Origin: Arthrobacter sp.
GTDB taxonomy: Bacteria > Actinomycetota > Actinomycetes > Actinomycetales > Micrococcaceae
Assembly: GCA_031277795.1 (NCBI GenBank)
Contig: JAITLQ010000001.1
Span: forward strand, 105,296-169,295
Reading direction: 5' to 3'
Length of the DNA: 64,000 bases
Shown here: positions 52,208 to 60,760 of the stretch, one piece after another
Layout of the letters: each line of letters opens with the position of its first letter
Position numbering within the stretch: the first letter of the stretch is position 1
Program-made: the position numbers and the translations under genes
Notes under the pieces: generated by a model
What the model saw: only the letters and a program-made list of their open reading frames with translations
Database searches by the model: none
Told to the model about the DNA's origin: nothing

Positions 52208-52872
52208 GCCTCAAGGTCGCCGTCGTCACCGCCGGCCTCTCCCAGCCCTCCAGCACCCGCATCCTCGCCGACCTCCTGGCCGACGCGGTGACGGCGCAGG
52301 TCTCGGCCCGCGGCGAGAGCGTGCAGATCGAGGTCATCGAGCTGCGCGATCTGGCCCAGGACCTGGCCACCACCATGGTCACGGGCGGCCTGCCCACCCC
52401 CAAGGTGGCGGCGGCCCGCGAGATCCTCGCGACCGCCGACGGGCTCGTGGCCGTGACCCCGGTCTTCACCGCGAGCTACTCGGGCCTGTTCAAGATGTTC
52501 TTCGACATCCTTGACCCCGACACGTTGCGCAATGTGCCAACGATCGTGGCGGCCACGGCCGGCACGCCGCGGCACTCGCTCGTCCTGGAGCACGCGCTGC
52601 GCCCGCTCTTCGCCTATCTTCACGCGCTCACCGTCCCCACGGGCGTCTTTGCCGCCACCGACGACTTCGGCGACGGCGCGGAGGGCTCGGGGCTGGCCGG
52701 GCGCGTGCGCCAGGCGGCGAGCGAGCTGACCCAGCAGATGATGCAGGCCGGCAACGCCGTGGCGGGCTTTGTGCAGTCGGACGCGGACCTGACGCGCCGC
52801 GTTTCGGGCAACTCGCTCGGCTCCACGCCGGACTTCGCGAGCCTCCTGAAGGGCCACACCGGCACGCTCTGA
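52204..52872 (+). CDS. NAD(P)H-dependent FMN reductase (CE1759 family)
   Basis: 222-aa flavodoxin-fold reductase. VAVVTAGLSQPSSTRILADLL is the phosphate-binding loop for FMN; GLVAVTPVFTASYSGLFKMFFD is the conserved isoalloxazine-binding segment; PTIVAATAGTPRHSLVLEHALRPLF follows. It supplies reduced FMN to the overlapping LLM oxidoreductase. Start GTG 52204 in a GTGA overlap. Followed by a very long hairpin. Confidence 0.92.
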   Translation: MSLKVAVVTAGLSQPSSTRILADLLADAVTAQVSARGESVQIEVIELRDLAQDLATTMVTGGLPTPKVAAAREILATADGLVAVTPVFTASYSGLFKMFFDILDPDTLRNVPTIVAATAGTPRHSLVLEHALRPLFAYLHALTVPTGVFAATDDFGDGAEGSGLAGRVRQAASELTQQMMQAGNAVAGFVQSDADLTRRVSGNSLGSTPDFASLLKGHTGTL

Positions 52873-52891
52873 GCGCGCCGCGCGCTTCACT

Positions 52892-52946
52892 GCCCGACGG
52901 CGGCCGGTGGCCTTGTCAACGAAAAGGTCACCGGCCGCCGTCGGGC
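52892..52946. terminator. Long bidirectional terminator
   Basis: Perfect 18-bp outer stem GCCCGACGGCGGCCGGTG (52892-52909)/CACCGGCCGCCGTCGGGC (52929-52946) plus inner CCTT/AAGG pairing. It separates the FMN reductase gene from the convergent small membrane-protein gene. The arm begins with the recurrent motif GCCCGACGGCG. Confidence 0.88.
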
Positions 52947-52956
52947 GTTGATGGGG

Positions 52957-53460
52957 CTAGTGGCCGTTCCATGCTGGGAGCTTGAGCGCGCCGCACGTGC
53001 CCTCCCCGCCCGGGAAGACTGCCACCTCATCCCTCAGGACGCAGGCGACGAGAGGTGGTGCGGGGTCCGCCCCGGCCACGGGCCGCACCGCGTACGGGTT
53101 GTCCGGAAGGGGCTCCATGGGCACCGGCCACGACTGCTTGCACTCACCGATCGGGTCCTCGAAGTTCGGGTTGACTCCCGCGAACGGGCCGCTGAGCTCC
53201 TTCATGAGGATCAGGTAGGGGTCTGCCGAGACCTGCGTCGACGAGTAGCAGCTGATCCTCGTCAGGTCCTTGGCAGGCTCCTGCGCGGCGAAGGAGGCGG
53301 CGCCCGCCGTGGCGCCCGCGGCAACGAGGGCGACGGCGAGGAGGGAAGCGCCGACCTTGCGGCGGGTGCGCTTGGTCTGGGTGGCGCGCAGCTCGGCCTC
53401 CAGCACGGAGCGCATGGCGGCTTTGGTGGCCGCGGGAAGCGTGACGTCGGTGAGGTTCAT
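52957..53460 (-). CDS. One-TM protein downstream of ECF sigma factor, possible anti-sigma
   Basis: 167-aa protein. The cytoplasmic part is 1-37 (DVTLPAATKAAMRSVLEAEL, then basic TKRTRRK), one TM spans 37-58 (VGASLLAVALVAAGATAGAASF), and the external domain has four Cys (at ISCYSST, GECKQSW, VACVLRD, GTCGALK), fit for two disulfides. The gene lies 30 nt downstream of a sigma factor gene in the same direction, the position of an anti-sigma factor, but it lacks the HxxxCxxC zinc motif. An anti-sigma or co-regulated surface role is inference. Confidence 0.7.
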   Translation of the reverse strand: MNLTDVTLPAATKAAMRSVLEAELRATQTKRTRRKVGASLLAVALVAAGATAGAASFAAQEPAKDLTRISCYSSTQVSADPYLILMKELSGPFAGVNPNFEDPIGECKQSWPVPMEPLPDNPYAVRPVAGADPAPPLVACVLRDEVAVFPGGEGTCGALKLPAWNGH

Positions 53461-53490
53461 CGTTGGCTCCTTGCGTTGCTCGGGGTGGTG

Positions 53491-54024
53491 TCAGACGAAG
53501 GTCGGGTGGGCATCTCTCACCTTCCGTTTGGCGCGGGAGAAGCGGGAACGCACGGTGCCGACGGGGATGTCGAGGGCCTCCCCGGCCTCCTGATAGGAGT
53601 AGCCGAGGGCGCCGCAGAGGATGAGCACCTCGCGGTCGCGGGTGCCGAGTCCTGGTGTGGAGGCGAGGAGGCCCGAGACGGCGGCTTCGGCGTCGAGGCG
53701 GGCCTCGATGTCGGGCTCGCCGCGCGGCAGTTCGTAGTGGGGGATGCGATCGATGACGTCGCGATAGCGCCGCGCCGAACGCACGAAGTTGCGCATGACG
53801 TTGCTGGCGACGCCGAGGAGCCACGGGCGCGCGCTGGCCTCGGGGCGGTGCTTGAGCCCGTAGGCCTGCAGGAAGGTCATGGCCACCACGTCTTGCGCGT
53901 CGTGCCAATTCCGCATCCGGGCCACGGCAAAGCGGAAGACGTGGTCGGCGTGGAGGTCGTAGGCCTCGGTGAAGCTCAAGGCCGCTGCTGTTGCCGGGTC
54001 GGCAACCGAGTCTGAAGTGTTCAC
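53491..54024 (-). CDS. ECF-type RNA polymerase sigma factor
   Basis: 177-aa sigma-70 family protein with regions 2 and 4 only. Region 2: HADHVFRFAVARMRNWHDAQDVVAMTFLQAY and ARPWLLGVASNVMRNFVRSARR. Region 4: LILCGALGYSYQEAGEALDIPVGTVRSRFSRAKRKVRD, the promoter-recognition helix-turn-helix. Length fits group 4 sigma factors. The gene order sigma then one-TM protein suggests a surface signal-response pair. ATG or GTG at 54024 is the only start before the upstream gene region. Confidence 0.92.
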   Translation of the reverse strand: MNTSDSVADPATAAALSFTEAYDLHADHVFRFAVARMRNWHDAQDVVAMTFLQAYGLKHRPEASARPWLLGVASNVMRNFVRSARRYRDVIDRIPHYELPRGEPDIEARLDAEAAVSGLLASTPGLGTRDREVLILCGALGYSYQEAGEALDIPVGTVRSRFSRAKRKVRDAHPTFV

Positions 54025-54127
54025 GTGAGAGAGTGTCCGGCGGGCGCCAAAAGGTTCCCTGCGGCTCCGGGCGCAGCCTGAAACACCCGGATCCGTGCGG
54101 ATCCGGGTGACCCGTCCGGGCAGGGGT

Positions 54128-54832
54128 TCAGCCGGCCGCGCGCTCCAGGTTCTCGCGGATCGCGGAGGCCGTGGCCGGGTGCAGGCGCGTGGAGTTGAGG
54201 AAGCCGCCCACGCCGCCGTATTCCTCGTCGATCCCCGTGAGGAACACGGCCATGGCGTTCTCGGGGGCCGACATGATGATGGGCGCGTTGGCCTCGGCCA
54301 GGTGGGCCAGCTGCGCCTCGGAGACGAGCGGCCGGTAGGCCTCGAACATCGCGGCCTTCACCTCGGGCATGTTCTGCGCGGTGAGCGCGTAGTCGGCGAT
54401 GATCTGCTCGCGGGAGTGCCCGGCCAGCAGGCCCGTCAACGCGGCGAGCATGCCGGTGCGGTCCTTGCCCGCCGCGCAATGGAAGAGCGTGGGCGTGCCC
54501 TCCGCCAGCGGGGAGAGCGCCCGCGCCACGGTCTCGCGCTTGAGGTCCAGCCACTCGAGGTAGAGCCGCCCCAGGTCCTCGGCGGTCTCCAGCCCCAGCG
54601 CCGACTCGTCGGCCGAGGCGTCCATCGCCACATCGATGTACTCGGCCCCCGTCGCCTCGAGCCCGGTCCACGGCGCCAGCACGCGCTCGCGCTGCCCGCG
54701 CAGGTCCGCCACGGCCCGCACCCCCAGCGCGTCGACGACCTCGTGCACCTGCGGCGCGTCGAGGCCGTACGGTGCCGCCGAGCGGAAGACGAGGCCGGGC
54801 ACCACCACGCGCGAGTTGATCAATTCCGTCAT
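54128..54832 (-). CDS. Protein tyrosine/serine phosphatase (IphP/PtpB-like)
   Basis: 234-aa cysteine-dependent phosphatase. The P-loop LFHCAAGKDRTGMLAALTG (about 117-135) has the HCxxGKDRTG signature with catalytic Cys and Arg. The N-terminus (VVPGLVFRSAAPYGL; VRAVADLRGQRER) is the IphP/PtpB pattern. This family dephosphorylates proteins or phosphoinositides. The ATG at 54832 overlaps the CorA-like stop by 4 nt, so the two are made together. Longer reading to 55258 is a shadow of the CorA gene. Confidence 0.92.
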   Translation of the reverse strand: MTELINSRVVVPGLVFRSAAPYGLDAPQVHEVVDALGVRAVADLRGQRERVLAPWTGLEATGAEYIDVAMDASADESALGLETAEDLGRLYLEWLDLKRETVARALSPLAEGTPTLFHCAAGKDRTGMLAALTGLLAGHSREQIIADYALTAQNMPEVKAAMFEAYRPLVSEAQLAHLAEANAPIIMSAPENAMAVFLTGIDEEYGGVGGFLNSTRLHPATASAIRENLERAAG

Positions 54833-55986
54833 AGCCAGTTCCTCTTCTTGAAGGCGGCGTAGAGCCCCACGCACGCGGCGGTCATGGTGGCCAAGGCGGC
54901 CGGATAGCCCCAAGCCTGTTCCAGCTCCGGCATGAACCTGAAGTTCATGCCCCACACGCCGGCCAACACGGTCGGCGCGGCAAAGATCGCGGCCCACGAG
55001 GAGACCTTCTTGGCCTGCACGCTCTGCTCGAGCGAGACCTCGGTGGCCCGCTCGGACGCCAGCGTCATCGCCAGGGACAGCGCGTTGCCCAGCGTGGAGT
55101 GCATCTCCGCCGTGTGGGCGTCGATGCGGCGGGCGTGGTCCTGCACGTCGCGCAGGAGTGCCTCGAGCAGGGCCCGACGACGCCGGTGCTCGCCCCCGTG
55201 GTCGGCGTCGCCCCGGGGTGAGGAGGGGTGCGCGGACGCGCCGCTGGCCTCGGCCCACCCGCCGGTGTCCACCGCGGCGGTGCCCGGATCGCTGTCCCCG
55301 TCCTCGCCGAGGAGGAGCAGGGGATCGGTCCCGGAGAGCGACTTCCGTGCAGCGGTCAGGAGCGTTTCGAGCGGCGAGACCACGCGCTGGAAGCGCCCCA
55401 CCTGCCGCGAGAGCCTGTAGATGCGCGCCGCCACGTCGTCCTCCGAGCGGGAGAAGAGCGAATCATCGATCTGGTCGATGTCGCCGGCCAGGCCGTCCAG
55501 GACCGGCTGGTAGCCGTCCACCACGTCGTCGAGCAGGGCGTAGCCCGCCCCGCGCGGGCCCAATTGGGCCAGCACCACCGAGCCCTTGACCCGCTCGAGC
55601 GCCTCGGTGGGCGGCGGGGTCTGCGGCGAGCGCCGCGTGATGAGGAAGTCGCGCCCCAGGTAGACGTCCAGCTCGCCCAGGCGCACCTCCTCCGCGTCGT
55701 CGTCGTAGTGCGCAGGGTGGATGACCATGAAGGCGTGCTGGCCGTAGCGCTCAAGCTTGGTGCGCTGCTCCTGCTCGCGCATGTCCTCCACGGCGAGGCG
55801 GTTCAGTGCCAGCGTGGACGTGAGGTGATCCCACTCCTCCTCGGAGGGGCTCAGGACCTCGATCCAGACCCAGGCTCGCTCGGCCCTCGCCTGCTCCAAG
55901 GCGCCCGCGAGATCGCTGCCGAGGTCCGTGGCCGTGCCGTCCGCGAAGAGCGTCACGCGCTCCGGATGCCCGCTGCTCTGCCCCAC
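54829..55986 (-). CDS. CorA-like magnesium/divalent cation transporter
   Basis: 385-aa 2-TM-GxN transporter. A long cytoplasmic N-terminal domain (1 to about 320) has acidic and helical segments (FLITRRSPQTPP; LDDVVDGYQPVLDGLAGDIDQIDDSLF). Two C-terminal TMs flank the pore signature VWGMNFRFMPELEQAWGYP (GMN at about 346). An inserted low-complexity stretch (about 230-265, SGASAHPSSPRGD) with His residues is unusual for CorA. It overlaps the phosphatase gene by 4 nt. It may move Mg, Co or Zn. Confidence 0.9.
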   Translation of the reverse strand: MGQSSGHPERVTLFADGTATDLGSDLAGALEQARAERAWVWIEVLSPSEEEWDHLTSTLALNRLAVEDMREQEQRTKLERYGQHAFMVIHPAHYDDDAEEVRLGELDVYLGRDFLITRRSPQTPPPTEALERVKGSVVLAQLGPRGAGYALLDDVVDGYQPVLDGLAGDIDQIDDSLFSRSEDDVAARIYRLSRQVGRFQRVVSPLETLLTAARKSLSGTDPLLLLGEDGDSDPGTAAVDTGGWAEASGASAHPSSPRGDADHGGEHRRRRALLEALLRDVQDHARRIDAHTAEMHSTLGNALSLAMTLASERATEVSLEQSVQAKKVSSWAAIFAAPTVLAGVWGMNFRFMPELEQAWGYPAALATMTAACVGLYAAFKKRNWL

Positions 55987-56202
55987 TCGGGCCTCCTGGT
56001 GCGCCGGATTCCCGGGCGATTCCCGGTCTGTGTCTCAGTCTGCCACCGCCGCGGCGCCGGGGGCATCAGGCCTGCCTATGACCCCCATCGGCACCCGCTG
56101 ACTGCCCAAAAGTGACGCGCGCCACAAAGCTGGTGGCAGACCAGGGAGGCCGCACGGCACCCGGGTGAACCAGAGCCCCCGTCACGATTTTGAGGAGCCC
56201 TC

Positions 56203-57555
56203 ATGACCAGGACCAGCTTCAGCGTCAACGGCCGCAGCTTTGAGCACGACGGCACCCCCGTTGTTGTCATCTGCATCGACGGCAGCGAGCCCGCCTACCA
56301 CCACGAGGCCATCAAGGCCGGGCGCATGCCCTGGCTCAAGGACCTCCTCGAATCGGGTCGCGGCTCCAGCTGGGCCGCGCACTGCGCCATCCCCACGCTG
56401 ACCAACCCCAACAACATGTCGATCGCCACGGGCCGCCCGCCGGCCTTCCACGGCATCAACGGCAACTACATCCTGGACCCGGAGACGGGCGAGGAGGTGC
56501 TCATGAACGACCCCAAGTTCCTGCGCACCCCCACCCTGTTCGCCGCCGCGCTCGCCGCCGGCCTCGACGTCGCGATCGTCACCGCCAAGGACAAGCTGCG
56601 CCGCCTCCTGGCCTCCGGCGTGACCGAGCCGGGCCTGGACCCGGCCGGCTCCGGCGAGTACGTCACCCCCGCCAAGACCGGCATCTGCTTCTCCGCCGAG
56701 AAGGCGGACACGGTCACGCTGGAGGCCAACGGCATCGAGAACGCCCTGGAGCTCGTGGGCATGGAGCTGCCGAGCGTCTACTCGGCCGAGCTCTCCGAGT
56801 TCGCCCTCGCCGCCGGCGTGAAGATCCTGGAGCGCGACCGCCCCGACGTCATGTACCTGACGCTCACCGACTACATCCAGCACAAGAACGCCCCCGGCAC
56901 GCAGGTCGCCAACGACTTCTACGCCATGGTGGATAAGTACGCCTCGCAGCTGGACGCCCTCGGCGCGATTGTGGCGATCACGGCCGATCACGGCATGAGC
57001 CCCAAGCACCACGCCGACGGCACGCCGCGCGTCATTTTCCTCGAGGAGGAGGTCAACCGCCAGCTCGGCATCGAGGAGGACGGCACCGATGCCGGCGCCC
57101 GCGTGATCCTGCCGATCAACGACCCCTACACGGTCCACCACGGCGCCCTGGGCTCCTTCGCCAACATCCACCTGCCCGCCGGCGCCGACCGTGCCGCCAT
57201 CATCGAGTCCCTGCGCGGGATCGAGGGCATCACGCACGTCTTTCCGGCCGAGGAGGCCGCCGAGCGCTTCGCGATGCCGCTGGATCGCATCGGCGACATC
57301 ACCGTCATCTCCGACAAGGTCACGGCCCTGGGCCGCTACCGTGCCTGGCATGACCTGAGCAACCTCGAGGTCCCGCTGCGCAGCCACGGCGGCCTGGGCG
57401 AGCTGGACATCCCCTTCCTCATCAACCGCGCCCTGGCCGCGCCGGAGTCCACGCACTCCACCGGCCCGGATGGCCAGCAGGCGCTCGTGCACAACTACGA
57501 CGCCTACTGGGTCGTCACCACCCACGTCACCGAGGCGGCCGTCGCCGTCCGTTGA
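56203..57555 (+). CDS. phnA: Phosphonoacetate hydrolase
   Basis: 450-aa alkaline-phosphatase-superfamily zinc enzyme splitting phosphonoacetate to acetate and phosphate. VVVICIDGSEPAYHHEAIKAG holds the first Asp ligand (about 25), AIPTLTNPNNMSIATG the catalytic Thr (about 65), YLTLTDYIQHKNAPG the Asp/His pair, ITADHGMSPKHH the Asp-His pair, and NDPYTVHHGALGSFA the last His. These positions match the PhnA family. SD GAGGAG precedes the ATG. First gene of the aminophosphonate operon. Confidence 0.93.
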   Translation: MTRTSFSVNGRSFEHDGTPVVVICIDGSEPAYHHEAIKAGRMPWLKDLLESGRGSSWAAHCAIPTLTNPNNMSIATGRPPAFHGINGNYILDPETGEEVLMNDPKFLRTPTLFAAALAAGLDVAIVTAKDKLRRLLASGVTEPGLDPAGSGEYVTPAKTGICFSAEKADTVTLEANGIENALELVGMELPSVYSAELSEFALAAGVKILERDRPDVMYLTLTDYIQHKNAPGTQVANDFYAMVDKYASQLDALGAIVAITADHGMSPKHHADGTPRVIFLEEEVNRQLGIEEDGTDAGARVILPINDPYTVHHGALGSFANIHLPAGADRAAIIESLRGIEGITHVFPAEEAAERFAMPLDRIGDITVISDKVTALGRYRAWHDLSNLEVPLRSHGGLGELDIPFLINRALAAPESTHSTGPDGQQALVHNYDAYWVVTTHVTEAAVAVR

Positions 57556-57689
57556 GCAGAGCCGGCGGGGCCCGTCGCCTGACGGGCCCCGCCACCCGCC
57601 CACGGCGCGCACGAGAGGCAGGGACGCGCCCTGGACACGTTCGGCCCCCTCCGAACCCTGCTCCCCTTTGGACCCTGGAAGGACCTCGC

Positions 57690-59165
57690 ATGTCCGATCG
57701 TGGTACCTCAGAAGTCATCGCAGATCCGCCGGAGCAGCCGGCCGTCTCAACGCACGACGGCGCTTCCGGCGCCTCCCAGCCACGGCCCACCGAGGCGGGA
57801 GGCGGCACCCAGGCCGACGCCGCGTCGTCGGGCACTGACAAGCCCGGCGCCAAGGGCGCCGGGCGCACCCGCCGGCAGGAGCTGCACAAGTGGCAGATGC
57901 GCATCTTTGCGCTCTCGTGGCTCACCTACGCGGCGTTCTACTTCCCGCGCAACGCCATGTCCGCCGCCAAGGTGGGTGTCCTCGAAGAGGGCTTCATGGA
58001 CAAGGCGCAGCTGGGCGTCCTGGACTCCGTGTACCTCGCGGCGTACGCCGTGGGCCAGTTCGTGTGGGGCGCGGTGGCGGAGCGCTTCGGCACCCGTGTG
58101 GTCGTCACCGGCGGCCTCATCATGGCCGGCGTCGCGAGACTGTTCATGGGCATCGTGCCGGCCGTGTGGATGTTCATCCCGGCCATGCTGGCCATGGGCC
58201 TGGCGCAGTCCACCGGCTGGTCGGCGCTGTGCAAGAACATCGCGAGCTTCTTCTCCGTGCAGGTGCGCGGCCGGGCCATGGGCTTCTTCTCCACGTCCTA
58301 CGCCTTCGGCGGCCTCGTGGCCGCCCCCGTGGCCGGCTTCTTCGCCTACCAGGTCTTCCACACGTGGCGCGCCGCCTTCTTCGTCGGCACCGCCGTGGTG
58401 TTCCTGACCGTGGTGCTGTTCGTCATCTTCCAGCGCAACCATCCCAACGAGGTGGGACTGCCGGACGTGGACGACGAGAACGGCGACCTGGACGCGCCGT
58501 ACCAGCGCCGCGGCCGCACCCGCGCCCCCATGCCGGTGGTGCACGTGGACGGTGACAAGTTCACGTTCAAGCTGCTTTTCGCGGCCGTCCGCCAGGACGC
58601 CATGGTCCTCAAGCTCGGCATCGTCTACTTCCTGCTCAAGCCGGCGCGCTACGCCGTGCTCCTGTGGGGCCCCGTCCTCGTGAAGGAGGCGCTGCCGGAG
58701 ACCTCGACCCTCACCGCCGTGTTTGTTCCCGTGGCGTTTGGCGTGGCGGGCATCGTGGCCCCCGTGGCCATCGGCTGGGCCTCCGACCGGCTCTTCGGCG
58801 CGCGACGCGTGCCGCCCACGATCATCGCCCTTGGCCTGCTGGTCATCGCCCTGGCCCTGTGGGGCCCCGCGACGGCGACGGGCTCGGTGGTGACCGTGGC
58901 GGCGCTGCTCGCCCTCGTCGGCCTGACCGCCTACGGCGCGGACGCCATGGTCTCCGGCGTGGCCGCCGTTGACTTCGGCACCTCCAAGTACGCCGCCGGT
59001 GCCACGGGCTTCATCAATGGCTGCGGCTCCATCGGCGCCATCCTGGGCGGCCTGCTGCCCGGCTTCATGGGTGGCACCGCCCTCTTCTACGGCTTTGCCG
59101 GGGCCGCCCTCGTGGCGGCGCTGATCCTGGTTCCCAGCTGGAACCAGCGCCCGGCCAACGCCTGA
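57690..59165 (+). CDS. OPA-type MFS transporter (organophosphate/phosphonate uptake)
   Basis: 491-aa, about 12-TM major facilitator. A disordered Gly/Ala-rich N-terminus (1-60) precedes ELHKWQMRIFALSWLTYAAF. YFPRNAMSAAKVGVLEEG, GQFVWGAVAERFGTRVVV and MGLAQSTGWSALCKNIASFF are typical of the GlpT/UhpT (organophosphate:phosphate antiporter) family. Between phnA and the aldehyde dehydrogenase gene it most likely imports the aminophosphonate or phosphonoacetate, replacing the usual phosphonate ABC importer. SD GGAAGGA precedes the ATG. Confidence 0.88.
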   Translation: MSDRGTSEVIADPPEQPAVSTHDGASGASQPRPTEAGGGTQADAASSGTDKPGAKGAGRTRRQELHKWQMRIFALSWLTYAAFYFPRNAMSAAKVGVLEEGFMDKAQLGVLDSVYLAAYAVGQFVWGAVAERFGTRVVVTGGLIMAGVARLFMGIVPAVWMFIPAMLAMGLAQSTGWSALCKNIASFFSVQVRGRAMGFFSTSYAFGGLVAAPVAGFFAYQVFHTWRAAFFVGTAVVFLTVVLFVIFQRNHPNEVGLPDVDDENGDLDAPYQRRGRTRAPMPVVHVDGDKFTFKLLFAAVRQDAMVLKLGIVYFLLKPARYAVLLWGPVLVKEALPETSTLTAVFVPVAFGVAGIVAPVAIGWASDRLFGARRVPPTIIALGLLVIALALWGPATATGSVVTVAALLALVGLTAYGADAMVSGVAAVDFGTSKYAAGATGFINGCGSIGAILGGLLPGFMGGTALFYGFAGAALVAALILVPSWNQRPANA

Positions 59166-59201
59166 TCCTCTTCCCGTTCGTTTCTCTCGACAGGAGTCAC
59201 C

Positions 59202-60719
59202 ATGTCCATCACCGACACCCTCTCCGTCACCCTGGACGTGCTTCCGCCCGCCGGCACCGAGCAGGTGCCGCTGCAGCTGAACTACATCGACGGGCACTGG
59301 AGCGCCTCCGAGTCCGGGGCCACCTTCCCCAAGGCCAACCCGGCCGACCTGAGCGATCACATCGGCGACTTCGCCGACTCCACCGCTGCCGATGCGGACG
59401 AAGCGATCGAGGCCGCCAAGCGGGCCCAGCCGGCTTGGGACGCGCTGGGCACCATCAAGCGCGGCGAGATCCTCTACCGGGCGGCCGAGCTGCTCGCCGA
59501 GCGGATCGAGACGGTGGCCGATGCCGTCTCCCGCGAGCAGGGCAAGACGCGCTCCGAGGCGCGCGGCGAGGTCAAGCGTGCGGTGGACATCATCCGGCTC
59601 ACGGCGGGGGAGGGGCGGCGCCTGCACGGTTCAACCCTCCCCGCCGATGAGGACCGCTCCCTGGCCATCACGTGGCGCAAGCCGATCGGCGTGGTGGGAC
59701 TCATCACCCCGTGGAACTTCCCGCTGGCCATCCCGGCGTGGAAGATCGCCCCGGCGCTGCTCTCCGGCTGCACCGCCGTCATGAAGCCCTCGCCGCTCGC
59801 GCCGCTCTCCTCGGCGCTGCTGGTGCAGGTCTTCACGGACGCCGGCGTCCCGGCCGGCGTGCTCAACCTGGTCCAGGGCGACTTCGCCCCGGGGTCCCGG
59901 CTCTCCGAGTCCCCGGACGTGAAGGGCATCTCCTTCACGGGGTCCCTGGGCGTGGGCCTGGCCATCCAGAAGGCCGCGGCCCCGCGCCTGGCCCGCACGC
60001 AGCTGGAGCTGGGCGGCAAGAACGCCCTCATCGTCCTGGAGGACGCCGACCTGGATGCGGTGGCCACCGCGATCGTGGCCGGCGCGTTCGGCCAGGCCGG
60101 TCAGCGCTGCTCCGCCACGAGCCGCGTGGTGGTGCAGTCCTCCGTCCGCGAGGCGCTCGTGAGCCGCGTGCTTGATCGCGTGGCCGGGCTGCGCATCGGC
60201 GACCCGCGGGCCGAGGGCACCACCCTGGGCCCCGTGGTCAACGAGGACCGCCTCAACGCGTGCCTCACGGCCGTGAACCAGGCGGTGGCCGACGGCGCGG
60301 TGCTGAGGACGGGCGGGCGGCGCGCCACGGGCGGCGGGCTGGCCGAGGGCTGGTACATGCAGCCCACGGTCCTCACCTCGGTGGCGTGGGACTCGGAGCT
60401 GGCGCAGGAGGAGGTGTTCGGGCCCGTGCTCTCCGTGGTGGACGCCGAGGACTTCGAGGACGCCATGCGGATCGCCAACTCGGTGAAGTACGGCATGTCC
60501 GGGACCATCTTCACCAACAACCGCGCGCACATCTTCGACGCCCTGAACCGCTTCGAGGCGGGCATGCTGCACGTGAACCGTCCGGGCGTTGGCGCCTGGC
60601 CGCACCTGCCGCACATGGGCGCCAAGCTCTCCCAGTACGGCGCCCCCGAGTGCTCCGAGCAGACCTTCGAGTTCTATACGGAGTGGCGCTCCGCCTGCAT
60701 CGCCTTCCCCAAGGCGTAA
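59202..60719 (+). CDS. phnY: Aldehyde dehydrogenase, probable phosphonoacetaldehyde dehydrogenase
   Basis: 505-aa NAD(P)-dependent ALDH. VVGLITPWNFPLAIPAWKIA with the conserved Asn (about 169), ISFTGSLGVGLAIQ cofactor loop, QLELGGKNALIV with the general-base Glu (about 268), and FGQAGQRCSATSR with catalytic Cys (about 302). HVNRPGVGAWPHLPHMGAKLSQ near the C-terminus is of the ALDH keto-acid/semialdehyde type. Located in a phnA operon, the expected reaction is phosphonoacetaldehyde to phosphonoacetate (PhnY). Succinate-semialdehyde-type substrates are the alternative. SD AGGAG. Confidence 0.88.
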   Translation: MSITDTLSVTLDVLPPAGTEQVPLQLNYIDGHWSASESGATFPKANPADLSDHIGDFADSTAADADEAIEAAKRAQPAWDALGTIKRGEILYRAAELLAERIETVADAVSREQGKTRSEARGEVKRAVDIIRLTAGEGRRLHGSTLPADEDRSLAITWRKPIGVVGLITPWNFPLAIPAWKIAPALLSGCTAVMKPSPLAPLSSALLVQVFTDAGVPAGVLNLVQGDFAPGSRLSESPDVKGISFTGSLGVGLAIQKAAAPRLARTQLELGGKNALIVLEDADLDAVATAIVAGAFGQAGQRCSATSRVVVQSSVREALVSRVLDRVAGLRIGDPRAEGTTLGPVVNEDRLNACLTAVNQAVADGAVLRTGGRRATGGGLAEGWYMQPTVLTSVAWDSELAQEEVFGPVLSVVDAEDFEDAMRIANSVKYGMSGTIFTNNRAHIFDALNRFEAGMLHVNRPGVGAWPHLPHMGAKLSQYGAPECSEQTFEFYTEWRSACIAFPKA

Positions 60720-60748
60720 CGGGCACCGGCGCGGACGGGGACGGAACC

Positions 60749-60754
60749 TAGGGT
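60749..60754 (+). promoter_or_regulatory. -10 element of leaderless lysR promoter
   Basis: TAGGGT, 6 nt before the ATG at 60761, with no SD. It implies the regulator has its own promoter inside the operon. Confidence 0.5.
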
Positions 60755-60760
60755 CGGCTC

